Shown: positions 9,477 to 19,103, numbered from the stretch's first letter. The stretch is DNA of 64,000 nucleotides from Pseudarthrobacter sp. PS3-L1 (GCF_030063285.1 NZ_JASISU010000003.1:372001-436000); one strand, 5' to 3'. Notes: generated from the letters alone by a model not told the origin. Made by a program: numbers and translations.

Positions 9477-11543
9477 TTAGCCGGGCAGGCCGTCCGACGG
9501 TTTATCGGTGGCCCCGCCCTGGAACGGATCTGTGCCGGCGACACCCTGGGGGTGCGGAGGCTGCAGGTCCAGGGGTTCTTCCAGCCGGGCTTCCGTAGCC
9601 TCTTCCTGGGCTTCGCGCTCGGCACGCTCCCGGCGTGATTCTACGGGTCCGGCTTCCTGCACGGGGCGGGAATCCTTGGACAGCCAGATCTGGCGGAAGT
9701 CGCTCTTGCGAACGTCGGTGAAGATCTCCGCAATCTCTGCCTGGTTCAGGGTCTCGCGTTCGAGCAGTTCCACGGCGAGCTGGTCCAGCACGTCCCGGTT
9801 TTCAATCAGGATGGCGTAGGCCTCGTCGTGTGCCTGGTCGATCAGCCGGCGTACTTCCTCGTCAATGACAAACGCCACCTGGTCCGAGTAGCCACGATCA
9901 CTCCCGCTATCCCGTCCCATGAACGGTTCGCCAGCGGCTTGGCCCAGCTTCACGGCACCCACCCGCTCGCTCATGCCGTACTCAGTCACCATCTTGCGGG
10001 CAATTGAGGTGGCTTTCTCGATGTCGTTGGAGGCGCCCGTGGAAGGGTCGTGGAAGACGATTTCCTCGGCTACGCGGCCGCCCATGGCGTACGCCATCTG
10101 GTCCAGAAGCTCGTTCCGGGTGACGGAGTACTTGTCGTTGTCCGGAACCACCATGGTGTAGCCCAGTGCGCGGCCGCGGGGCAGGATGGTGATCTTGGTG
10201 ACTGGAGCGGAGTTGCGCAGCGCGCCGGCCACCAGTGCGTGACCACCTTCGTGGTACGCGGTGATCTTGCGCTCGTGCTCTTTCATGACCCTGCTGCGTT
10301 TCTGCGGGCCGGCCATCACGCGGTCAATGGCCTCATCCAGCGCACGGTCATCAACCAGGTTGGCGTTGGAGCGGGCGGTCAGCAGTGCCGCTTCGTTCAG
10401 GACGTTGGCAAGGTCTGCGCCCGTATATCCGGGGGTCTTCTTTGCGACCGCCTTGAGGTCAACGCCGGGCGCCATGGGCTTGCCCTTTGAGTGCACCTGA
10501 AGGATCTGTTCGCGGCCCACCAAGTCCGGTGCTTCCACGGCAATCTGGCGGTCGAACCGGCCCGGACGCAACAGGGCCGGGTCAAGGACGTCGGGACGGT
10601 TGGTTGCGGCGATGAGGATCACGTTGGTTTTGACGTCGAAACCATCCATTTCAACCAGGAGCTGGTTGAGGGTCTGTTCACGTTCGTCGTTGCCGCCACC
10701 AATACCTGCACCACGGTGGCGACCGACTGCGTCGATCTCATCCACGAAGATGATGGCTGGAGAGTTGGTCTTGGCCTGTTCGAACAGGTCCCTGACCCTG
10801 GAGGCGCCCACGCCAACAAACATTTCAACAAAGTCCGAACCGGAAATGGAGAAGAAGGGAACCCCTGCCTCACCTGCAACAGCCCGCGCCAAGAGGGTCT
10901 TGCCCGTACCTGGCGGTCCGTAGAGCAGCACGCCCTTGGGGATCTTTGCACCAACGGCCTGGAACTTGGCGGGCTCCTGCAGGAATTCCTTGATTTCCTG
11001 GAGTTCCTCGACTGCTTCGTCCGAGCCAGCAACGTCGGAGAAGGAAACCTGCGGCATGTCCTTGCTGACCATCTTGGCTTTGGACTTGCCGAACTGCATG
11101 ATCTTGGAGCTGCCACCCTGGGCGCGTGTCATCAGGAACCAGAAAAGGCCACCGAGGAGGATCACCGGCAGCAGGATGGTCAGGAGGCTGCCAAACCAGT
11201 TGCTCTCGATCGGCTGGTCGGTGAAGCCATCGGCTGGCTTCGCATCCGTCACAGCCTTGACGACGTCGGCCCCGCGGTCATTGACGAAGAAGAACTGGAC
11301 GCTCTTGCCCTTGTCCTGCCCGTCGAGGACCAGGCTGTCTTTCAGCGTCAGGTCAACACGGTTTTCGCCATCAAAAATCTTGGCCTGCTCCACCTTGCCA
11401 CTGTCGGCGAGGAGCTCGAGGCCCTTGTCTGTATCGATCCGCGCAGATCCACCCGGGGACAGTGTTGTGAAGGCAACCAGAAGGATGCCGATCACAACGA
11501 CGATCCAGATTCCTGGGCCCTTGAAGAAACTCTTAGCTTTCAT
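9477..11543 (-). CDS. ftsH: ATP-dependent zinc metalloprotease FtsH
   Basis: 688-residue membrane AAA+ protease for quality control of membrane proteins. Transmembrane helices at about 11-29 and 118-138 flank an extracytoplasmic domain. Walker A GPPGTGKT is at 209-216, Walker B IIFVDEID at 264-271, the second-region-of-homology [19 protein letters not shown] follows, and zinc motif HEGGH is at 431-435. The C-terminal tail is acidic and Pro-rich, as in actinobacterial FtsH. A 250-bp gap with the hpt terminator lies upstream, so ftsH probably has its own promoter and starts the fol transcription unit. Confidence 0.98.
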   Translation of the reverse strand: MKAKSFFKGPGIWIVVVIGILLVAFTTLSPGGSARIDTDKGLELLADSGKVEQAKIFDGENRVDLTLKDSLVLDGQDKGKSVQFFFVNDRGADVVKAVTDAKPADGFTDQPIESNWFGSLLTILLPVILLGGLFWFLMTRAQGGSSKIMQFGKSKAKMVSKDMPQVSFSDVAGSDEAVEELQEIKEFLQEPAKFQAVGAKIPKGVLLYGPPGTGKTLLARAVAGEAGVPFFSISGSDFVEMFVGVGASRVRDLFEQAKTNSPAIIFVDEIDAVGRHRGAGIGGGNDEREQTLNQLLVEMDGFDVKTNVILIAATNRPDVLDPALLRPGRFDRQIAVEAPDLVGREQILQVHSKGKPMAPGVDLKAVAKKTPGYTGADLANVLNEAALLTARSNANLVDDRALDEAIDRVMAGPQKRSRVMKEHERKITAYHEGGHALVAGALRNSAPVTKITILPRGRALGYTMVVPDNDKYSVTRNELLDQMAYAMGGRVAEEIVFHDPSTGASNDIEKATSIARKMVTEYGMSERVGAVKLGQAAGEPFMGRDSGSDRGYSDQVAFVIDEEVRRLIDQAHDEAYAILIENRDVLDQLAVELLERETLNQAEIAEIFTDVRKSDFRQIWLSKDSRPVQEAGPVESRRERAEREAQEEATEARLEEPLDLQPPHPQGVAGTDPFQGGATDKPSDGLPG

Positions 11544-11735
11544 CTGATCGGGGGTTTACCCCGTCCCTCCTGGTAGTGCGTGGTGCTGCACGGCGGATTT
11601 TCTACGCACGTGTGGTGCGGCGTCAGCCTCTAGCTATACACCGTTCGCAGTAGTTCACGCACAGTCAGGAGTTAAAGTTCCCTCTCGGCGTAGCGTTTCA
11701 GGTAACTCCCAGGCACCTCGCACCAGAGGTTAACA

Positions 11736-11765
11736 AACGACGGCGGCCCGAAGGCCGCCGTCGTT
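11736..11765 (-). terminator. hairpin terminator after hpt
   Basis: Perfect inverted repeat with 13-bp arms (AACGACGGCGGCC and its complement) and a four-base loop that reads TTCG on the minus strand, 28 bp past the hpt stop. A UUCG loop on a GC-rich stem is a very stable terminator form. It separates hpt from the ftsH promoter region. Confidence 0.8.
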
Positions 11766-11793
11766 CACTGGAGCGTAGGGAAAACGGAAGTGC

Positions 11794-12345
11794 CTACTCG
11801 TAGACGTGCGGAGCCAAGGTTCCCACGAAGTCCAGGTTGCGGTACTTTTCCGCGTAATCCAGGCCGTAGCCCACAACAAATTCGTTCGGGATGTCGTAGC
11901 CGACGTATTTGACGTCGATCTCCACCTTGGCTGCTGTCGGCTTGCGGAAGGCGGTGCAGATCTCGACGGACGCGGTGCCACGGGATTCCAGGTTTGTCTT
12001 CAGCCAGGAGAGCGTCAGCCCGGAGTCAATAATGTCTTCGACAATGAGCACGTCCTTGCCCATCAGGTCCGTATCAAGGTCCTTCAGGATGCGGACCACT
12101 CCAGAGGACTGCGTGCCGGAGCCGTAGGAAGACACCGCCATCCAGTCCATCGAAACGTGGCTGTGCAGTGCGCGGGCCAGGTCAGCCATCACCATGACTG
12201 CGCCCTTGAGGACACCGACCATGAGAATGTCGCGTCCCTGGTAGTCCTTGTCGATCTGGGCAGCAAGCTCAGCGATCCGGTCCTGGATCTGCTCTTTTGA
12301 ATAAAGAACATGCTTGAGGTCTGCATGGACGTCGGTTGAATCCAC
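11794..12345 (-). CDS. hpt: hypoxanthine phosphoribosyltransferase
   Basis: 183 residues with the start used here. Salvages hypoxanthine and guanine with PRPP. The PRPP loop VLIVEDIIDSG is near residue 104, and KGAVMVMADL and the C-terminal VGYGLDYAEKYRNL fit the family. The GTG at 12345 is preferred because AGGAG lies 7-8 bp upstream and it gives the normal length; the longer frame from 12423 would run into tilS. tilS next to hpt and ftsH is a widely conserved order in Gram-positive bacteria. Confidence 0.95.
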   Translation of the reverse strand: MDSTDVHADLKHVLYSKEQIQDRIAELAAQIDKDYQGRDILMVGVLKGAVMVMADLARALHSHVSMDWMAVSSYGSGTQSSGVVRILKDLDTDLMGKDVLIVEDIIDSGLTLSWLKTNLESRGTASVEICTAFRKPTAAKVEIDVKYVGYDIPNEFVVGYGLDYAEKYRNLDFVGTLAPHVYE

Positions 12346-12377
12346 CAATAACTCCTGTGTAGATGCGGGGATGCGGA

Positions 12378-13595
12378 CTAAAAATGGGGCGGTTTCTGAG
12401 GCCGGAATACAAGCTTCCCACAATGGGCAGCCGCACGGGGAACACGCGTGGCCTGCGAATCTCCGCTGCCCTCCTGCCTGGCAGCAAGTTCAGCGAGTGA
12501 AAGTCTGTACACGCTGACACCACCGGGCAGTTCAACCGGGCCCGCGGATCCCTGCCGCCGCAGCAGTGCCTCCGCAGCGATAAGGCGACGGTAACTGGGC
12601 TGCTGGCCTCCGACGTCGGCGGCTGCGAGGGCAATCACCCGGAACCGAATGGCGGGGGCCAGATCAACCAGGGCGGCTTCGGGAAGGCTGAGCATTCCGC
12701 CGTCGCGTTCAGCGAGAGTCGCGAACGTAGCTGTTGCGACACCATCCAGGTAATCGGAATCCTGCGCCAAAATCGCAGCCGTCCGTGCCAGGGACTCGGC
12801 AACACCGGGCCCCAGTTTCTCCTCAAGGTGCGGGAGGACTTCAACGCGGGTACGGGATCTCGCGAAGGCCGGATCCGAGTTGCTGGGATCCAGCCAAGGA
12901 TCGAGCCCCTCCACGTCGCAGATCTCTTCCGTGTCCGATCGGCGCAGCCCCAGGAAGGGTCGCAGCAGAATTCCGCGGGCCTGCCGCATGCCCGCCAGGG
13001 ATCGTGTTCCGGAGCCACGTGCCAAGCCCAGCAGCACCTGCTCCGCTTGGTCGTCAAGGGTGTGTCCGAGCAGGACGGCGGTTGACGCGGTGTCAACCGC
13101 CGCGGACGCGAGCGCTTCATGCCTGGCATCGCGTGCCGCTGCTTCGGGGCCCATGCCGGTTGCCACCACGTCCACGGGAACCACCAGGACAGGATCCAGT
13201 CCCATGTCCGTGAGCGTCCGGGCTGTCCGGTGCGCAACCGCTGCTGACCCTTCCTGAAGCTGATGATCAACCACGACGGCGCCCACTGTCAGCGGGTGCC
13301 CAGCGACGTTGCCGCGACGGGCGAAGTATGCCGCCACGGAGGCAAGTGCCAGCGAGTCCGGGCCTCCACTGCAGGCCACCAGGACACGCTGCGGATAGCC
13401 AGCCTGTTCGAGGGCACGCTCGAGATGCTTTCTTGCCGTTCCCACTACCGGCGCAAGCCGGCCCGGGGTCCGCCGCCCCTTCCTGACGACTGGCTGGACT
13501 CCTTCTTCGCCCTGCCCGTCGGGGCCGAAAACGCCGTCCCGCTTGGCGGTCTCAGCGTCGGACACGGCCCTCAAAGTCCCATCCGCTGCAGCCAC
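12378..13595 (-). CDS. tilS: tRNA(Ile)-lysidine synthetase
   Basis: Modifies C34 of the CAU-anticodon tRNA-Ile to lysidine using ATP and lysine. The PP-loop SGGPDS is at residues 76-81 in the 405-residue frame, followed by HTLDDQAEQVLLGLARGSG and LRPFLGLRR, both typical of TilS. The PP-loop usually lies near residue 30, so the first 40-50 residues may not be real. The GTG at 13595 overlaps the upstream gene by 25 bp; a GTG at 13445 is another candidate. The function call is firm, the start is not. Confidence 0.92.
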   Translation of the reverse strand: MAAADGTLRAVSDAETAKRDGVFGPDGQGEEGVQPVVRKGRRTPGRLAPVVGTARKHLERALEQAGYPQRVLVACSGGPDSLALASVAAYFARRGNVAGHPLTVGAVVVDHQLQEGSAAVAHRTARTLTDMGLDPVLVVPVDVVATGMGPEAAARDARHEALASAAVDTASTAVLLGHTLDDQAEQVLLGLARGSGTRSLAGMRQARGILLRPFLGLRRSDTEEICDVEGLDPWLDPSNSDPAFARSRTRVEVLPHLEEKLGPGVAESLARTAAILAQDSDYLDGVATATFATLAERDGGMLSLPEAALVDLAPAIRFRVIALAAADVGGQQPSYRRLIAAEALLRRQGSAGPVELPGGVSVYRLSLAELAARQEGSGDSQATRVPRAAAHCGKLVFRPQKPPHF

Positions 13596-14707
13596 AGTGA
13601 GGAATCATGGATTTCTTTTTCTGTGGGCAGGTGCTCCACGGATTCCCAGACCATGTTGAAACCGTCCATGCCAGCAACGTCGACCACTCCGCGGACAAAG
13701 CGGGCGCCGTCGGAGTACTGCCGCATTTTGGCATCCAGCCCCAGGACGCTGCGGATAAGTTTTTCCACGGCTCCACGATCCTTGCCGCGGGCATTAAAGC
13801 GCTGCCGAATGGTCCTTACCGAGGGAACGATCCGGGAGTCCACTGCGTCCATCACAACATTGGCGTGGCCTTCCAGGAGGCTCATGACAGCGGTGAGGTG
13901 GGAGATTGAGGCCTTCTCGTCCGGATTCTGCAGCAGGTCAAGGACCGCTCCCCGCCCAGGCACGTCCGACGCGCCAGTCCTGTCCCGCAGTGCCTTGGTG
14001 GCTGCGGTGGCCCTTTCCATCAGCGAATCCATATTGCCCAGCAACTGGCCGCTGAGTTTCTCGATCTCCTCGAGCATGTGGTGCCGGAGCCACGGTGCGG
14101 CGGCAAACTGGACGCGGTGTGTCTGTTCGTGCAGGCAGACCCAGAGCCGAAAATCGTCAGGGGTAACATTTAGGTCGCGTTCCACGGAGATGATGTTGGG
14201 AGCCACCAGCAACAAACGACCGCCAGCAGGGGCCGCGGAATCCTCCGCAAGCGCAGAAAATGGATCGTACTGGCCCAGGACCTTGCTGGACAGGAACGCC
14301 AGGACCGCGCCCAGCTGAGCCCCTGTAATGGCGCCGCTGAAACCAACCGTCGCCGAACTGATGCTGCCTTTCTGGCTCTCCACCATGGCCTGCATGGCGG
14401 GCTTGAGCATCACGGCAAAGCTCTGGGTGTTGGCTTTGGCCCAGGATGCCCGGTCAACAACGAGGACCTCTGAATCACGCAGGTCCCTTGCTGCTTCCAG
14501 GCCTGTGATGTCGTGGACGTAGGGAACCGACCTGTCGGCCATGAGCCGGATGCGTTCCACCGCTGCGCCGATCTCGCGGCCAGAAAGATCAGGACCCGCC
14601 GGCGCCAACCGGGCAGCCGTGGACGCGGCCAGGTCCCAGTTAATCAGCGCCTCCGCGGCAGAGGCGGATTCTGTGGTCGCTCCCTGAGATGAGTCCATAG
14701 TTCCCAT
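13571..14707 (-). CDS. zinc-dependent metalloprotease, DUF2342 family
   Basis: 378 residues of an actinobacterial family (DUF2342, sometimes labelled F420-biosynthesis-associated). The metallopeptidase motif HEQTH occurs in VCLHEQTHRVQF near residue 192, and GHANVVMDA further on may give a third ligand. No signal peptide or membrane segment is visible, so it is probably cytoplasmic. The family's substrate is unknown; its constant place between dacB and tilS suggests cell-wall or housekeeping links by inference only. An ATG at 14698 is an equally good start. Confidence 0.85.
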   Translation of the reverse strand: MGTMDSSQGATTESASAAEALINWDLAASTAARLAPAGPDLSGREIGAAVERIRLMADRSVPYVHDITGLEAARDLRDSEVLVVDRASWAKANTQSFAVMLKPAMQAMVESQKGSISSATVGFSGAITGAQLGAVLAFLSSKVLGQYDPFSALAEDSAAPAGGRLLLVAPNIISVERDLNVTPDDFRLWVCLHEQTHRVQFAAAPWLRHHMLEEIEKLSGQLLGNMDSLMERATAATKALRDRTGASDVPGRGAVLDLLQNPDEKASISHLTAVMSLLEGHANVVMDAVDSRIVPSVRTIRQRFNARGKDRGAVEKLIRSVLGLDAKMRQYSDGARFVRGVVDVAGMDGFNMVWESVEHLPTEKEIHDSSLWLQRMGL

Positions 14708-14774
14708 CAGAACACATGCGCGGCGCCTCCCAGCCCGACGCCGGGTCTATTTCGCTGACCGGCGAACCCTCGAC

Positions 14775-16268
14775 TTACTGGCAGCCGCACCCAGCCACGG
14801 CGGAGGCGGCCTGGTCCAGTGCCGCCTTGTTTGCCGGTGCCCCAGGTTCCAGGTTGTTTCCGATGAAGGAGAACACCAGCAGCCTGCCATCGGCGTCGAC
14901 CACATAGCCGCTGAGCGCCAGCACAGTATTGAGCGTGCCGGTCTTCGCCCGCACCAGGCCCGCTCCGCTGGCAGATGCGCCGGAAAGGTACCTGCCATTG
15001 AGGGTTCCGGTCAGGCCAGCTACGGGGAATCCGGGCAGCGCGGCGCGGAGCCGCAGATCCGTGCCGCTCGTCATGGCCCGCACAACATCCGTGAGTTCTG
15101 CCGCCGGGATGGTGTTGTCCAGGGTGAGGCCCGAGACGTCGGCCAGCTGCACCCGGCCCGGCGCGATCCCCAATGACTCCAGTTCCTGCAGGACAACGTC
15201 CACTGCCCCTGCGCTGCTTGCGGCAAGCTCCTGGCTGTCCGCTGCCATTCGGCCAAGGACTTCCGCGAGGTAATTGTCAGAGGTCTCCAGCATCAACTGC
15301 ACCTGCTCACCCACCGTGGCGGACTCGGCAGTGGCAAGCTCCGGCGCACCAGCCAGGGGAGCACCGGAATAGCGCCCGACGTCGGTACTGACAGTCAGCC
15401 CCTGGACAGCGCCTGCGCTGCCCAGGGCCGCAGCGAAAGCCTGGCCTGCGGTCAGCGCCGAGTCTTGCGGTCGGGGACCTGACGTACTGCCGGGATCGTA
15501 CCGGGCCGAGTTCAGTGCCAGTGAGTAGACCGGGGCGATCTCGCCCACCGCAATGTCACCGTCTTCCCACGCCGGGCTGAGGTTGGGACCACTGAACAGC
15601 GAATCATCCACCGACACGGTGACGGAGCCCGCGTAGCCCGCGGCAACCAGGGACGCGACTGTATCTTCTGCCAGGGTTGCCAGTCCCACGTGGCCGAGCG
15701 TCAGTCCGGGCTGGGATGCACCAGCTGCGAGAAGCACGTCGCCCCCGCCTACCAGGACGACCGCACCGGCTGCAGGCCCCGACACCACCCGCGTCTGGAA
15801 CTTTCGGTCCGGACCCATGGTCTGAAGAGCTGCAACAGCGGTCAGCAGTTTGGTGTTCGATGCCGGGACCACGGCGCGCGTTCCGTCCCGGCTGTATAGG
15901 ACCTCCCCGGTCAACGCGTCCTGGACTTCAGCGGTAAAGGACCCCCCGCCGTCGGCGTTCAGGAGCGGATCCAGTGTGGCCGCAAGTGCGGTTCCACTGG
16001 GCAATGGCGCGTCCGTCGCCAACGGTCCGGGAAGCAACAGGTTGCCAGGCGGTTCCTGCGACAGGCTGGTGGGCGCCTGCTGCCAGGGCGGAACTGACGG
16101 AGGCGCCGTCACGGCAGGACGCTCGGGCCCGGTCACAGCCGGCACGACGGCGGCTATCCCGGGAGCTGCCACCACTGCGGCGAGAAGCAGTGGCACCACA
16201 GCGCTCCCGCGGCGGAGGGCGGATCGCCGTCGGCCGGGTAGGGACGGTGGGCCCTGCGGTGACGCCAC
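14775..16268 (-). CDS. dacB: D-alanyl-D-alanine carboxypeptidase/endopeptidase (PBP4 type)
   Basis: 497-residue secreted or membrane-anchored class C penicillin-binding protein, family S13, trimming or cutting peptidoglycan peptides. An Arg-rich N-terminus (RRRSALRR) and a hydrophobic segment at 22-42 form the signal or anchor. Active-site motifs are complete: SNTK at 137-140, SDN at 330-332 and KTG at 442-444. A Pro-rich linker at 50-90 spans the wall. It heads the minus-strand run and diverges from ppa, with 161 bp between the two starts for both promoters. Confidence 0.94.
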   Translation of the reverse strand: MASPQGPPSLPGRRRSALRRGSAVVPLLLAAVVAAPGIAAVVPAVTGPERPAVTAPPSVPPWQQAPTSLSQEPPGNLLLPGPLATDAPLPSGTALAATLDPLLNADGGGSFTAEVQDALTGEVLYSRDGTRAVVPASNTKLLTAVAALQTMGPDRKFQTRVVSGPAAGAVVLVGGGDVLLAAGASQPGLTLGHVGLATLAEDTVASLVAAGYAGSVTVSVDDSLFSGPNLSPAWEDGDIAVGEIAPVYSLALNSARYDPGSTSGPRPQDSALTAGQAFAAALGSAGAVQGLTVSTDVGRYSGAPLAGAPELATAESATVGEQVQLMLETSDNYLAEVLGRMAADSQELAASSAGAVDVVLQELESLGIAPGRVQLADVSGLTLDNTIPAAELTDVVRAMTSGTDLRLRAALPGFPVAGLTGTLNGRYLSGASASGAGLVRAKTGTLNTVLALSGYVVDADGRLLVFSFIGNNLEPGAPANKAALDQAASAVAGCGCQ

Positions 16269-16429
16269 GGTGGTTCCTCACGTTTGAAATTTCCCGCAAG
16301 TTCCTGAAACCCGGGCCTGTCGCTATATCCTCATAGTAGTAGGCAGCCCGGGGGGGAATCCTCGGGGGCTGCGAAGACCTGACAGCTACTTCTGCACCCT
16401 TTACCAGTGCAGAATCCAAAGGAGCATCC

Positions 16430-16921
16430 ATGAAGCACGATGTCACCATCGAGATCCCCCGTGGATCCCGCGTCAAGTACGAAGTCGACCACGAGACCGG
16501 GCGCGTTCGCCTGGACCGGGTTCTCTTCACCTCCATGCAGTACCCCACGCACTACGGATTCTTCGACAACACCTTGGGCGAAGATGGCGACCCTTTGGAC
16601 GCACTGGTCCTGATGCAGGACTTCGACCTGCACCCCGGCGTCATCGTTGAGTCACGCCCCATTGGTGTGTTCAACATGACTGACGATGGCGGTGGCGACG
16701 CCAAGGTTCTCTGCGTGCCGGTCGACGCCCGTTTTGACCACATCCAGGAGATCACTGACGTGAGTGATTTCCTCATCAAGGAAATTGAGCACTTCTTCAC
16801 CCGTTACAAGGACCTGGAGCCGGGCAAGTGGGTCAAGGCCGAAGGCTGGGGCGACCGCGCTGCCGCCGAGGCTGAACTCGAGGCGTCCATCAAGCGCTAC
16901 GTGCCGGCCGCCGGACACTAG
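16430..16921 (+). CDS. ppa: inorganic pyrophosphatase
   Basis: 163-residue soluble family I pyrophosphatase, normal actinobacterial length. Hydrolyses PPi to phosphate and drives biosynthetic reactions. The metal signature DGDPLD is at 52-57, with [11 protein letters not shown] before it and [15 protein letters not shown] near the C-terminus. AAAGGAGC lies 5-8 bp upstream of the ATG. It is monocistronic, ending at the hairpin at 16948-16985. Confidence 0.97.
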   Translation: MKHDVTIEIPRGSRVKYEVDHETGRVRLDRVLFTSMQYPTHYGFFDNTLGEDGDPLDALVLMQDFDLHPGVIVESRPIGVFNMTDDGGGDAKVLCVPVDARFDHIQEITDVSDFLIKEIEHFFTRYKDLEPGKWVKAEGWGDRAAAEAELEASIKRYVPAAGH

Positions 16922-16947
16922 ATTTCCTGCCGCCCACAAACGTGGGA

Positions 16948-16985
16948 GCAGGACGCCCAGGCTCACGTGAGTCTGGGCGTCCTGC
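16948..16985 (+). terminator. hairpin terminator after ppa
   Basis: Inverted repeat with perfect 13-bp arms (GCAGGACGCCCAG and complement) around a 12-base loop, followed by GTTTA, 26 bp after the ppa stop. It may act in both directions, since the convergent VOC gene ends at 17002. Confidence 0.75.
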
Positions 16986-17001
16986 GTTTAAGCCGAAGAC
17001 G

Positions 17002-17394
17002 TCAGGACGCGGCGAAAAACTCTAGGGCAATTCCGTCTGGGTCCTTGAAGCTGAGCACTGTCCCATAACCCGCCTCCACGAGGCCGCTGTGCTCCACACC
17101 AAGATGCTCCAGATGAGCGGCCCATTCCCTGAGTTCAGCCACAGTGTCCACGGCGAATCCTACGTGGTCCAGCCCCGGGTTCAGGGCGTCGAAAGCGCTA
17201 GCGCCCTGACCGGCAGCATGCTGGGTCAGTCCCAGGCCAAGCCCAGCCCCGAGGTCAAACTTGCGCCGAACAAAGGGCCCGTCCGTCAGGGTCGCTGATG
17301 GCTCGGTGCCCCAGAGCGCAGAGTAGAAGGCAACGCTCCGCTCAACATCCGTTACGGTCAGGGCAAGGTGATCAATACTGGGCAACGATGGCAC
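17002..17394 (-). CDS. VOC family (glyoxalase-like) protein
   Basis: 130 residues with two beta-alpha-beta-beta-beta halves of the vicinal oxygen chelate fold: IDHLALTVTDVERSVAFYSALWG at the start, GLDHVGFAVD in the middle and LSFKDPDGIALEFFA at the end. Candidate metal ligands are His-9, His-76 and the Glu near residue 126. The substrate is not predictable; such singletons include dioxygenases, thiol transferases and binding proteins. Convergent with ppa. Confidence 0.8.
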   Translation of the reverse strand: MPSLPSIDHLALTVTDVERSVAFYSALWGTEPSATLTDGPFVRRKFDLGAGLGLGLTQHAAGQGASAFDALNPGLDHVGFAVDTVAELREWAAHLEHLGVEHSGLVEAGYGTVLSFKDPDGIALEFFAAS

Positions 17395-17603
17395 TGCGGC
17401 TCCCTTGTCTGGCTTGCATCGAAGAACCAGTATGCATGGCGCGCACAGGCAGCAACCTGTCCACAGGAAATCCAGTCCGGCCGCATCGAGAGGAAAATTT
17501 GTGGTTTAAATCACAGCACTGACCCATCCGCCCACCTCAGGGCTCCGAATCAGGGGTGTCACACCTTCAATCAATGCGTCACTCGCATGAGGAGTTTTTC
17601 CTA

Positions 17604-18371
17604 ATGAACAAGACACTTCGCTTTTTGGCTGTTCCGACTTTGGCTCTTGGTGCCCTGGCGCTTTCGAGTGCTCCGGCGATGGCCCATGATGGGGATCATT
17701 CGTACCAGTCCACGTTGGGCCAGCTTAATGGGAGCACGGCTACGGGTACTGTCACTGTGGACGTCACCGGTACTACTGCCCATGCTGTCCTGAAGGTTTC
17801 CGGGTTGCCGGAGACATTCATGGATGCCCCGTACCCGCACGTGCAGCACATCCACGTGGGTGCTCAGGGTGTGTGCCCGGCGCCGTCGGCTGATACCAGT
17901 GGTGATGGGGTTATCTCCACGACCGAGGGCGCCCCGTTCTACGGTGCTATTGGCACGACGCTCTCAACCAGTGGTGATACCAGCCCTGCTGCCGGTCTTG
18001 ACCTCACTGTCGCCGGTCAGGGTTCTTCCTACACGGTGGACCGGACCTTTGAGTTGAACGCTGAGACCGCGAAGTCCCTCCATGATGGCACTGCTGTTGT
18101 TGTTGTCCACGGCCTGGACCCGGCAACACTGAGCCCTGAGGCTGCTGCTGCACCCTCTGACCTGGTGCCTTCACTGCCGTTGGCAGCTACCTCACCGGCC
18201 CTGTGTGGAACTCTCGCTGCAGGGCAGATGGCCATGCCTGTCGGTGGCGCTGATACCGGTGTTGCCACAACGGCTACTGATAACACCGGGGCTATTGCCC
18301 TTGGTGGTGGCCTGGCACTGGTAGCTCTTGCTGGCGGGGCCTACATGATCCGTCGCCGGGCCGCAGCCTAA
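17604..18371 (+). CDS. secreted CHRD-like protein with C-terminal sorting-like signal
   Basis: 255 residues. Signal peptide ends at APAMA-HDGDHS (about residues 1-27). The body resembles CHRD-type beta domains, with PYPHVQHIHVG near residue 78 and two Cys (91 and 201) that could pair. The C-terminus has MPVGGADTGVA at 211-221, a hydrophobic helix at 229-248 and an RRRAAA tail: the layout of a wall-sorting signal but with no LPXTG. GAGGAG is 9 bp upstream of the ATG. The class F sortase lies 33 bp downstream, so this protein is its probable substrate. The role of the mature domain is unknown. Confidence 0.75.
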   Translation: MNKTLRFLAVPTLALGALALSSAPAMAHDGDHSYQSTLGQLNGSTATGTVTVDVTGTTAHAVLKVSGLPETFMDAPYPHVQHIHVGAQGVCPAPSADTSGDGVISTTEGAPFYGAIGTTLSTSGDTSPAAGLDLTVAGQGSSYTVDRTFELNAETAKSLHDGTAVVVVHGLDPATLSPEAAAAPSDLVPSLPLAATSPALCGTLAAGQMAMPVGGADTGVATTATDNTGAIALGGGLALVALAGGAYMIRRRAAA

Positions 18372-18404
18372 GCACCTGTCCCTGCCTGAATCGATCATCC
18401 CTTG

Positions 18405-19073
18405 ATGACACGCTCGAACGGTTACCGCGGATGCCTCACAGCATCCGCGGTCGCCGCGATCATCGCCTTGACCGGGTGCGCGGGAACACCCGCTGCAGGC
18501 CCGGAACCCACCTCAGGGCCTACCTCCGCAACCACCACACCACCACCGGCACCTTCACCGTCAGGGCCGGCAGCGTCGGGGCCCGTGGCTGCCCCTACCC
18601 AGGAACCGGTCCCGGTACGGACCTCGCCGCCGGTCTCTTTGGAGATCGCTTCCGTTGGCCTTAGTACCGAGTTGTTATCCCTGGGCTTACGTGAGAACAA
18701 GTCCCTGGAGGTACCCTCAGCGACGGAAAACAACGTTCCCGCGAGTTGGTATAACGGCTCGCCGGTCCCTGGCTCACCAGGGCCAGCGGTCATGCTCGGA
18801 CACGTGAACTCACCCGATGGTAGCGCTGGTGTCTTCGCCAGGCTCCGGGACCTCACCCCTGGAGAGCCCATCACCGTGAGGGCCGAAGACGGCTCGATCA
18901 CCACGTTCACCGTCACCCGCGGCGCGGCCTACAGCAAAGAAGACTTCCCCACCCTGGAGGTCTACGGAAACACCCCCGGCCCGGAACTACGCCTGATCAC
19001 CTGCGATGGCTACGACCCCGCCACGGGCCTCTTCGATGACAACTACGTCATCTACGCCCAACTCCAAACCTAA
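18405..19073 (+). CDS. class F sortase, lipoprotein type
   Basis: 222 residues. A lipobox (LTGC, lipidated Cys at residue 25) replaces the usual membrane anchor, then about 50 Pro/Thr/Ser-rich linker residues and a sortase domain. Catalytic His is in MLGHVN (133) and Cys in LRLITCDGYD (200), matching actinobacterial class F enzymes. The C-terminal segment LFDDNYVIYAQL has Asp where many homologues carry an active-site Arg before DN. It presumably attaches or processes secreted proteins such as the CHRD-like neighbour. Base use becomes C-rich and G-poor towards the 3' end. Confidence 0.8.
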   Translation: MTRSNGYRGCLTASAVAAIIALTGCAGTPAAGPEPTSGPTSATTTPPPAPSPSGPAASGPVAAPTQEPVPVRTSPPVSLEIASVGLSTELLSLGLRENKSLEVPSATENNVPASWYNGSPVPGSPGPAVMLGHVNSPDGSAGVFARLRDLTPGEPITVRAEDGSITTFTVTRGAAYSKEDFPTLEVYGNTPGPELRLITCDGYDPATGLFDDNYVIYAQLQT

Positions 19074-19103
19074 CCACCACACCGCACTGCGGATGACCTG
19101 CAT

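Noticed and set aside
10491-11576. 361-residue plus-strand frame antisense to ftsH
   Set aside because: No family features; it mirrors the well-defined FtsH frame.
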